Below the pieces are notes generated by a model. The model was not told where the DNA came from. It searched no databases and was given only the letters and a program-made list of their open reading frames with translations. Positions 57,648 to 64,000 of a DNA stretch of 64,000 bases are shown piece after piece (position 1 is the stretch's first letter; every line of letters starts with the position of its first letter). The position numbers and the translations under genes were made by a program. Origin of the DNA: JBMNKL01 sp050952225 (lineage in GTDB: Bacteria > Bacillota > Clostridia > Acetivibrionales > DTU013); contig JBMNKL010000002.1 in assembly GCA_050952225.1 (NCBI GenBank), positions 124,001-188,000 of the forward strand. The letters run 5' to 3'.

Positions 57648-58832
57648 TTAATCCGTAATATTCGGAACGGAGGAGTGGTCTACGGTGATAAACACGCGAT
57701 AGGAAGGATCAATCCGGCTGATTTTTTCTTCAATCATTTCGGTCAATACCCTGTCGCTCCATTTAAACCCAAACGGCACTTCTATGTCAAAAACCAATTT
57801 TGGGTGAGTTACTCCCCATACCACACGAAAATCATGCATTTCGAGTTCGGGCGAAATCTCCCTGATCAGGTTTTCCACTTTCATCTTCAAAGCAGTGGTT
57901 TTCTCATCGTCAACCACAACAGGATCAATGTGGATAACCATATGGATGCCCATATCTTTGAGAAAATCCCTTTCAATATCATCAATAATATCGTGGCTCA
58001 CCATTATATCCTGCTCTGCCGGAACCTCGCAGTGAACCGAAGCAAAGCACTTGGAAACGCCGTAATTGTGAACGCGCAGATCATGCAGCCCGACCACTCC
58101 CTCATAGCTCTGTATTTTTTCATATATCATGCGCACCATTTCCTCGGAAGGAGCCTTGCCCAGCAATGAGCTCACCGTGTCCATCAGCATTCTGAACCCG
58201 GAGAAAATTATAAAGGCTGCAACTGCGGCGCCCATATAGCCATCCAGGTTTATCCCGGAAAATAAAGTAACCAGGGCGGCCACTAAGACGGAGGAAGTCG
58301 CAAGGACATCATTCCGGCTGTCAACGGAAGCGGCCATTATCGCGCAGGAATTAATTAACCTGCCGATTTTTCGATAAAACAGGCACTGCCAAACCTTTAT
58401 CAGCACTGATACAACCAGTATTGCTATTGCCAGCCAGGAGTAACTTACTTGCTGCGGATGTATTATTTTTACAACAGATTGCCGCATGAGCTGGGTTCCC
58501 AGTACAAGAACGGTAAAAGAAACTATCAGGCCGGAAACATACTCCATCCTGGCATGGCCGTAAGGATGCTCGGCATCCGCAGGTTTTCCGGATATCTTGA
58601 AGCTTATTAGAGTAACAATCGATGAACCCATATCCGAAAGGTTGTTGACAGCGTCGGCCGTAATTGAAATACTCTGAAATAGTATTCCTGCGATTATTTT
58701 AATAACGAAAAGAAGGAAGTTCGTCACAATACCCACAATCCCGGAAAATTTCCCATAGGTCTCACGGACACGTGCGCTTTTCGTATTCTCGCCATCTTTG
58801 ATAAAAAGTCTTATCAGAAATTTTGTCACCAT
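57648..58832 (-). CDS. Cation diffusion facilitator (metal exporter)
   Basis: The product has 394 residues. Six membrane helices (about 28-225) are followed by a cytoplasmic domain longer than usual, with what look like two dimerisation segments (about 230-310 and 315-385). Metal-site residues in helices 2 and 5 are Asp/Asn types (TADAVNNLSD and ASVDSRNDV) rather than the His-x3-Asp of zinc exporters. That favours Mn2+ or Fe2+ as substrate, by inference. The start is close to GAGGTGA, with GTG one codon later as an alternative. Confidence 0.9.
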   Translation of the reverse strand: MVTKFLIRLFIKDGENTKSARVRETYGKFSGIVGIVTNFLLFVIKIIAGILFQSISITADAVNNLSDMGSSIVTLISFKISGKPADAEHPYGHARMEYVSGLIVSFTVLVLGTQLMRQSVVKIIHPQQVSYSWLAIAILVVSVLIKVWQCLFYRKIGRLINSCAIMAASVDSRNDVLATSSVLVAALVTLFSGINLDGYMGAAVAAFIIFSGFRMLMDTVSSLLGKAPSEEMVRMIYEKIQSYEGVVGLHDLRVHNYGVSKCFASVHCEVPAEQDIMVSHDIIDDIERDFLKDMGIHMVIHIDPVVVDDEKTTALKMKVENLIREISPELEMHDFRVVWGVTHPKLVFDIEVPFGFKWSDRVLTEMIEEKISRIDPSYRVFITVDHSSVPNITD

Positions 58833-59211
58833 TCACCTCAAACAAATACACTCTAAGTTTCAGCCGGTCATAAAACATATTTACCCATTCCAAATAAATC
58901 CATTGGACAAATATTACAAGCATACCGCAATAATTATCTTATGCAGGTATCATTTAAATAATATAACATATAGAACTTTCTTACAAAACATTCTCATCAA
59001 ACGCCGCAGCCGCAGGCAATGTCTGCGCAAGAGCCGCAGGCAATAACGTTTCAACTCTGCAATATGCTTTGAGCCGGCGGCAACAACCCGGGCGGCAATC
59101 ATTGCAGGCATGACCAAACCCACTCAGGCGCGCCCGGTTTTCCGATACGCGTATATCGGGAGGAAAAACAACAGGAAAAGCTTCCGCAGCCTCTCAAATG
59201 TAAAAGGCCCG
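58833..59211. other. 379-bp intergenic stretch without a supported gene
   Basis: The left half is AT-rich. A 13-bp direct repeat AGCCGCAGGCAAT occurs twice near 59012-59043. A minus-strand frame of about 50 residues crosses the region but has no ribosome site or recognisable motif. I see no RNA element. Confidence 0.5.
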
Positions 59212-59901
59212 TTATACCAGCATCAAACTCAACGCAATCAATACCTGCCCGGCATAATACGCGGACAGGTTAATTGCTCGAAATGACTGATGCTTCTTTT
59301 TCCCGAAAAGAGCGAATATTAGAACAATGTCGCTTAGTGTGAAAAACACTGCGCCGACGGCAAACAGCAAATATCCCGGGTTAAAAGGCTGTATGGCAAG
59401 CAGTCCCGCGGCAGCGCCCGTCATCAGCAAAATCATTACAACGTATACGATTCCGAAATTCTTTATATTTTTTTCGACTTCAATACGCCGCAGTATGAAA
59501 AAAGGCAGCAGTGCCACCGACAGGACGGCACATACAGGAACGCCCACCCATAAGGCGCCTATATCGCGCGTTATCAGCGCGGCGATATAAAGAACATGCC
59601 CGGCAAGGAATGCCGCGATACCTGCCATAAATACATTCTGTGCCGTTTTACCGTCCAGCAGCAGCTTCAAGGCCAGAAGCACATCCCCTATTGCGCCAAA
59701 AATAAGGCCGGTCGTTACAAGACGTCCAAAATACGGATCTGTACAGACCGGCAATAATGAGAAACCGAGCAATACGAATACTGCCGAGGCCAAGCCTTTC
59801 AGCACTAAAGCAGCTCCGGGCTTTTCAGCATACTCGTACCTTATAAAGGCGGCTTGAATCACGCAACCGCAGAATACAAGAAGATACCAATATCCTGCCA
59901 T
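59212..59901 (-). CDS. YhhN-family membrane protein (lysoplasmalogenase-like)
   Basis: The product has 229 residues with about eight membrane helices. Family motifs include IFGAIGDVLLA (about 68-78), AFLAGHVLYI (about 97-106) and the late FFTLSDIVLIF with YYAGQVLIALS. Characterised relatives (TMEM86) cleave the vinyl-ether bond of lysoplasmalogens; many anaerobic clostridia make plasmalogens. It follows the URO-D-family gene by 51 bp in the same direction. Confidence 0.88.
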   Translation of the reverse strand: MAGYWYLLVFCGCVIQAAFIRYEYAEKPGAALVLKGLASAVFVLLGFSLLPVCTDPYFGRLVTTGLIFGAIGDVLLALKLLLDGKTAQNVFMAGIAAFLAGHVLYIAALITRDIGALWVGVPVCAVLSVALLPFFILRRIEVEKNIKNFGIVYVVMILLMTGAAAGLLAIQPFNPGYLLFAVGAVFFTLSDIVLIFALFGKKKHQSFRAINLSAYYAGQVLIALSLMLV

Positions 59902-59952
59902 GACGATGACCCCTTTTCAATTTTTATTTCAACCCCGCCAATCAGGGTATGC

Positions 59953-60990
59953 TTACTTCCTCAGGAGCTTCAGCATCGCCATGTTGAATTCCTCGACCTT
60001 TGTAAAGAACCCCTCTATATTTTCCACTGGAGTGCCCGGCGGGATGTCACAGCCGGAAGAAATAACAAAATTCTTGTAGTTGAAGGTCTGCTCAAGCAAT
60101 TCCCATGTTTTCGCCCTGACGTCTTCCACCGTCCCGTTTCTGAATATGGATATGGGGTCAATATTTCCAAACGCAATCCTTCCCCAGGGAATCTGCGGCA
60201 TGATGTCCCTCATGTCAACCGCGTTTCCGAAATGAAAAGCCATCGCCCCGGTATTAATCATGGAACCGACCAGCTTTTTCGTGTTGCCGCAGTTGTGGAG
60301 AATGACCATGAAATAATCATCCTGGACTTCTTCAACGATTCTTTGCACGTACGCCGATGAAAATTCCTCGCACTGTTCCGGCGACAGCAGCCCTGCCGCA
60401 GGCTCCGCTATTATAATCCCGTTTGCCCCGGTTTGCTTGAACGCTTTCGCATATTCCACCAGGAAGTGTGTCACTTTCTCAAGCAGCATATGAATCGTTT
60501 CCGGTTCCAGCAATATCGCGGCCATTATCTCTGTCATGTCAAAAAGCCTTCCGGCCAGCGAAAAAGGCCCTATTTGCCCGCCAAAGGCAGGCCTGTCCTT
60601 GATATGCTTTACAGCCAGCTTAGCCGCGGTAATATACGCGCCTGTTCTTCCCTCCCCGACTTCAGGCACTTCAAGTGCCATGACGGAGTCCCTGTCACTG
60701 ACGATCCTTCCATATATCGTGGGGACTTCCGTGTCGGAAAACCTTATCGGGCATCCGAATGCTTCCGCTTCAACGGACAGATCCATTATGGTCATGACGG
60801 CCGATGAGGGAAATCTGTTTGCCAGCGCTTCAATGCACTTAAATTGTGCTTCGCCGTATTTTACAATTTCCGTTATATTCGTGTTCGCCAGCTTAAGCCC
60901 CGGATATGTCATGATCGGCATGGCTTGCCTCTCTACCGATGTAGATAAAGAAAACAACCATTTGCGCATATTTTGCTGCATGTGTTTCAT
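59953..60990 (-). CDS. Uroporphyrinogen decarboxylase-family protein (MtaA/CmuA-like methyltransferase type)
   Basis: The product has about 345 residues. The start could be the ATG at 60990 or the one 7 codons later (MRKWLFSLS). The fold is that of URO-D, with MDLSVEAEAFGCPIRF (about 70-85) and FGGQIGPFSLAGRLF. Metal-site-type His/Cys residues lie in LHNCGN (about 235) and SSGCDIPPGTP (about 310). These HxC-type motifs are those of corrinoid methyltransferases (MtaA/CmuA), not of haem-pathway URO-D. The methyl donor is unknown and no corrinoid protein is adjacent. A 20-bp inverted repeat spans its start. Confidence 0.88.
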   Translation of the reverse strand: MKHMQQNMRKWLFSLSTSVERQAMPIMTYPGLKLANTNITEIVKYGEAQFKCIEALANRFPSSAVMTIMDLSVEAEAFGCPIRFSDTEVPTIYGRIVSDRDSVMALEVPEVGEGRTGAYITAAKLAVKHIKDRPAFGGQIGPFSLAGRLFDMTEIMAAILLEPETIHMLLEKVTHFLVEYAKAFKQTGANGIIIAEPAAGLLSPEQCEEFSSAYVQRIVEEVQDDYFMVILHNCGNTKKLVGSMINTGAMAFHFGNAVDMRDIMPQIPWGRIAFGNIDPISIFRNGTVEDVRAKTWELLEQTFNYKNFVISSGCDIPPGTPVENIEGFFTKVEEFNMAMLKLLRK

Positions 60991-61059
60991 CTCCTCTTAG
61001 GCTTAATTATCTAAAACTTTGTTAATTCATTCACATTATAATATGCGCAAATGGTTGTT
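60953..61059. repeat. 20-bp perfect inverted repeat flanking the start region of the URO-D-family gene
   Basis: AACAACCATTTGCGCATATT (60953-60972, inside codons 7-13) is exactly complementary to 61040-61059. The 67 bp between them hold the ribosome site (AAGAGGAG) and the ATG. Either the mRNA folds into a stem enclosing the start, or the segment can invert. Confidence 0.9.
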
Positions 61060-61140
61060 GTATAAAAAATTTTTCCGATTATTTGTATTATTTCATAAGG
61101 CCATATCGCGTATTATCAACGCAGCTATGTAAATAATGTG

Positions 61141-62181
61141 TTAAGGACGGATGATTATCTTCATTGCCTTTTTAGCTTCAACAAGCTCGCAGGCTTCATT
61201 AATTTCGGAAAGCGGCCTGATTTTGGAAATCAAGGGCTCAATTTTCAATTTCCCGGTTGCGTACAGGTCCACTGCCAGTGAATAATCAGCCCATTCAAAT
61301 CCCTGAAGGCCCTTGAGGGTTTTTTCGTCACGAACCACATTCCAGGGTTTAAAACATACATCCTGTCCGTTAAAACCGCTTCCGCCCATGAGTATCAACC
61401 CGCCTCCGGCAGCGATTTCTATCGCCTGCGTCACAACCTGGACTTTTCCCGTGGCTTCTACTACTACATCCGCTCCCTTGCCTTTTGTCATTTCATTTAT
61501 TTTCTCGACAGGATCCTCAATATCACTCCTGATTATATCAGTCGCTCCAAGCTGCAATGCTGTTTTCAGCCTTTCGTTGTCTGAGCTCAACCCTACCATT
61601 ACCAGCCGTTTCGGTGAAGTGGCAAGCATTGTCTGCATATTGAGCAAGCCGAACGGTCCCGGGCCAAATACCACTATGAAACTGCCGGGTGAAATTTTAT
61701 TTGTCCTGACAGCCCTTGCGGCCGTTGTGGCAGGTTCCAGTACCGAAGCATGTTCATCCGGAATAAAATCGGGCACGGGAAACAGAATTTCCTCATCCAC
61801 TGCAACGTATTCCGCAAAACACCCCGGGGAATCTATGCCTACATGAATCCATTTTCTGCACCTGTTAAGAATGTGGGTATGGCATGCGTAACATTCTCCG
61901 CATCCAAGAATCGCACTTGTTGTTACCCTGTCGCCAACTTTTATTTTACGCACTTGCGAGCCCAGGGCAACAACTTCGCCGCAAAATTCATGTCCGGGGA
62001 TTAGAGGCGTTTTAACCCTGCCGTGTCTGCCCATGAAAGTGTTATTTCTTATCGCGACATCCGATCCGCATATACCGGTTGCCCTAATCTTTATCAATGC
62101 TTCCGACGGCCTGGGATCAGGCACGGGCAAGTCCATTATTTCCAATCTTTTAGAATCGTCAACCTTTACTGCTGCTTTCAT
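61141..62181 (-). CDS. Zinc-dependent alcohol/polyol dehydrogenase
   Basis: The product has 346 residues of the medium-chain dehydrogenase family. Catalytic zinc ligands are Cys in GICGSDVA (about 38) and His/Glu in GHEFCGE (about 64). Structural zinc cysteines occur as GCGECYACHTHILNRC (about 91-106). The NAD(P) loop is GPGPFG (about 173-178). Closest in style to sorbitol or threonine dehydrogenases; the substrate is not predictable. It is transcribed alone, 94 bp after livF's end on the same strand and upstream of the URO-D-family gene. Confidence 0.93.
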   Translation of the reverse strand: MKAAVKVDDSKRLEIMDLPVPDPRPSEALIKIRATGICGSDVAIRNNTFMGRHGRVKTPLIPGHEFCGEVVALGSQVRKIKVGDRVTTSAILGCGECYACHTHILNRCRKWIHVGIDSPGCFAEYVAVDEEILFPVPDFIPDEHASVLEPATTAARAVRTNKISPGSFIVVFGPGPFGLLNMQTMLATSPKRLVMVGLSSDNERLKTALQLGATDIIRSDIEDPVEKINEMTKGKGADVVVEATGKVQVVTQAIEIAAGGGLILMGGSGFNGQDVCFKPWNVVRDEKTLKGLQGFEWADYSLAVDLYATGKLKIEPLISKIRPLSEINEACELVEAKKAMKIIIRP

Positions 62182-62275
62182 TGTAAAATCCTCCGTATTT
62201 TTTTATATGATTATTTAAAGTCAAGTCCGGCTAAACCAATGCTTCTCTGCCGCTCAACGCCTAAAAAACTGCCGG

Positions 62276-63011
62276 TTAATTTTGCTCAAGACCTCCAAGA
62301 TATGCTTCAAGCATGGATTTGTCTTTGGATACCTTGTCACTGTCTCCCGCAAGCACAATTTCCCCTACATTCAGCACATAGGCAAAATGCGAAATTTCGA
62401 GCGCCAGTTCGGCATTTTGTTCTTCGGCATTTTGTTCAATAAGAAGCACTGTCGTTCCTTGCTGGTTAATTTCCCTGATTTTATCCATGATAGAATCAAT
62501 TACCACCGGAGCCAGCCCCAAGGATGGTTCATCCAGCATAAGCAGCTTCGGATTGGACATCATCGCCCTGCCGATAGCCAGCATCTGCTGTTCCCCGCCG
62601 GACATCGTGCCGGCAAGCTGATTCTTCCGTTCTACGAGACGAGGAAACAGCTCGTAGCATTTTTCAAGGGATGCTTTAAATTCAGTCGGCGTGTATTTGC
62701 ACGTATAAGACCCTATTCTCAAATTCTCAAAAACAGTCAATCCGGGAAATATCAGCCGTCCTTCCGGCACGTGCGCTATTCCAAGCCTTACAATTTCATC
62801 CGGGCGATTATTTGTTATGTCGTTGTTACAAAATTCTATACTTCCCGATATTGGTTTTATCAGTCCTGAAATAACCTTGAGAGTGGTCGATTTCCCGGCT
62901 CCGTTCGCTCCCAGCAGTGCCACGATTTTCTCTTTGGGAACTTCAAGGGTTTATTGAGTGTATTACCGGAACTGATGAATACCCCACTGTCAAATTTTCA
63001 ATTTTAAGCAA
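62276..63011 (-). pseudogene. livF: Branched-chain amino-acid ABC transporter ATPase LivF, one frameshift
   Basis: The protein would have about 245 residues. The start is TTG at 63011, 2 bases after the livG stop (LKIENLTVGYSS). The frame breaks near 62948, where CCC replaces CC; removing one C joins IHSIN to LEVPKEKIVALLGANG. Walker A GANGAGKST, signature TMSGGEQQ and Walker B LLMLDEPSLGLAP are intact. Just after LLIEQNAE a 15-bp direct repeat (62408-62437) adds a second EQNAE. It energises uptake with LivG. Confidence 0.92.
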
Positions 63012-63013
63012 GC

Positions 63014-63799
63014 CTACACCTTCCTTCTGCCCAGATAAGCCTGAATTACATCCGGATTCTCCTTGATTGCGGCATACGGACCTTCCGTTATCTTGCTGCC
63101 GTGATCAAGGACAAAAACCCAATTTGCCAGTTCTCCGACCATTTCCATGCGATGCTCGATCAGGAGTATTGATATGCCCTGCTCGTTAATTTTTCTAATC
63201 AATCCTATTAATCCGCGAATTTCCTGTGAATTCAGTCCCGCCGCCGGTTCATCCAAAAGCAGCAATTTGGGTGAAGTAACAAGAGCCCTGGCAATTTCAA
63301 GGATTTTCTGCTTGCCATAAGGCAAGTTGCGTGCAAGTTCATTCCGTAAATCAGCCATGCCCACAAAATCCAGGATTTCAGTCACCTTTTCAATATTGGA
63401 GGCGGTCTCCTTCTTATACCCCGGCGTATGAAACACCGTCTGAATGACGCCCGCTCCGCCGTTGCCGAATCCCAGGCCCAACAATGCATTTTCCAGCACC
63501 GTTTGATGCTTTAAAATACGAATGTTTTGAAATGTGCGGGCAATCCCGCGCCAGCATATCAAATGCGGCCGAAGCGTCTGAATCTGTTCGCCCAGGAATT
63601 CAATACTGCCCTCGTCTGCAGTATATACGCCTGTTATCAGGTTAAGAACCGTCGTCTTGCCTGATCCGTTAGGTCCTATAAGCGCGCTTATTTTACCTGC
63701 CTCAATGTCCGCATAAAGACTGTTTACAGCTACAAGACCGCCGAATCTCTTGGTCAAGCCTTTAATTCCCAGTATTATATTGGTGTCGCTTATATTCAT
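63014..63799 (-). CDS. livG: Branched-chain amino-acid ABC transporter ATPase LivG
   Basis: The product has 261 residues, full length. Walker A GPNGSGKTT (about 38-46), the LivG-specific WRGIARTFQNIRIL, signature LPYGKQKILEIARAL (the usual S-[YG]-G reads P-Y-G), Walker B LLLLDEPAAGLN and H-loop LLIEHRM are present. GAGGAG precedes the ATG. It lies between livM (upstream, 21 bp) and livF. Confidence 0.95.
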   Translation of the reverse strand: MNISDTNIILGIKGLTKRFGGLVAVNSLYADIEAGKISALIGPNGSGKTTVLNLITGVYTADEGSIEFLGEQIQTLRPHLICWRGIARTFQNIRILKHQTVLENALLGLGFGNGGAGVIQTVFHTPGYKKETASNIEKVTEILDFVGMADLRNELARNLPYGKQKILEIARALVTSPKLLLLDEPAAGLNSQEIRGLIGLIRKINEQGISILLIEHRMEMVGELANWVFVLDHGSKITEGPYAAIKENPDVIQAYLGRRKV

Positions 63800-63820
63800 G
63801 GCTGCTACTCCTCTGCTTAA

Positions 63821-64000
63821 TTACTTTTTGCTTGCTTTTATAAGGGTCTTCACTTTTCCCGCGATGCCTGCCGCCGTGAATGACTGGTCGGATTTAGTCC
63901 ATCTCATCCTGATATATACCAGCAGTACGAACGAATATACCAGCAGACGGCTGCTTGACAGGAAGCGCAAAACTTCGGGCAGCCAGGTAAGGGCTATTGA
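63821..64000 (-). CDS. livM: C-terminal end of branched-chain amino-acid permease LivM (runs off the window)
   Basis: The last 59 residues are visible: a hydrophobic LPEVLRFLSSSRLLVYSFVLLVYI segment and a polar, Lys-rich tail. LPEVLR followed by a final helix is how LivM permeases end, and livG follows directly. The identification rests on this short match and the context. Confidence 0.8.
   Translation of the reverse strand, partial: SIALTWLPEVLRFLSSSRLLVYSFVLLVYIRMRWTKSDQSFTAAGIAGKVKTLIKASKK

Noticed and set aside
61040..61130. Short rightward frame MRKWLLYKKFFRLFV... starting in the right arm of the inverted repeat
   Set aside because: It has only about 29 codons and no ribosome site; it arises from the inverted copy of the URO-D gene's codons. 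Kept as part of the inverted-repeat finding, not as a gene.

Overview
The window looks like chromosome of an anaerobic, endospore-forming member of the Clostridia (Bacillota). The support is a GerM-type lipoprotein, a YhcN/YlaJ-type spore lipoprotein, AddAB in place of RecBCD, a hybrid-cluster protein beside a clostridial ferredoxin, the carboxyspermidine route to polyamines, strong AGGAGG ribosome sites, and a c-di-AMP (ydaO/yuaA) riboswitch on a cell-wall hydrolase. No rRNA, tRNA or CRISPR array was seen.

Layout. 1-1.5 kb: an IS256-family element with a frameshifted transposase. 1.5-13 kb: a leftward block of accessory envelope/secreted genes. In transcription order these are a small membrane ORF, an L,D-transpeptidase, a subtilisin-like protease fused to 14 RCC1 repeats, a 2150-residue secreted RHS/YD-repeat protein with a C-terminal cysteine-hydrolase-like domain, and a small membrane protein overlapping it by 4 bases. 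13.2-16.1 kb: a rightward GHL10 plus amidase_3 cell-wall enzyme. 16.3-19.2 kb: a lipoprotein, a Uma2 remnant and a MATE exporter. 19.3-26.8 kb: a leftward housekeeping run, ruvC-ruvA-ruvB-queH, then AMIN amidase, gerM-like, rdgB and a YfcE-type phosphodiesterase. 27-33 kb: a Lys-rich hypothetical protein and sbcD-sbcC. 33.1-35.3 kb: a riboswitch-controlled NlpC/P60 hydrolase and a polysaccharide deacetylase lipoprotein. 35.6-43.7 kb: addB-addA. 43.9-46.2 kb: ferredoxin, hcp and a YbjQ protein. 46.4-47 kb: a Met/Asn/Pro repeat protein. 47.1-49.5 kb: carboxynorspermidine dehydrogenase and decarboxylase. 49.7-52.9 kb: a LysR regulator divergent from an F420-ligase-like protein, then a HAD phosphatase. 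53.2-62.2 kb: flavodoxin, mntP, yhcN-like, speA, a cation exporter, YhhN, a URO-D-family protein and a zinc alcohol dehydrogenase. 62.3-64 kb: livF, livG and the end of livM of a branched-chain amino-acid ABC transporter.

Themes. Peptidoglycan and envelope work dominates: three amidase or NlpC enzymes, an L,D-transpeptidase, a deacetylase, and a possible toxin/partner pair at the end of the RHS operon. Recombination and repair is complete in outline (RuvABC, SbcCD, AddAB). Polyamine synthesis is served by SpeA plus the two-gene carboxyspermidine operon.

Quality warning. At least 15 frameshifts break seven genes, and ten of them fall between 38.7 and 45.7 kb (addA, addB, hcp). Several are one-base changes in short homopolymers. 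Sequencing error is the simplest explanation, although real decay of addAB and hcp cannot be excluded from one sequence. I give each broken gene as one span and name the break points.
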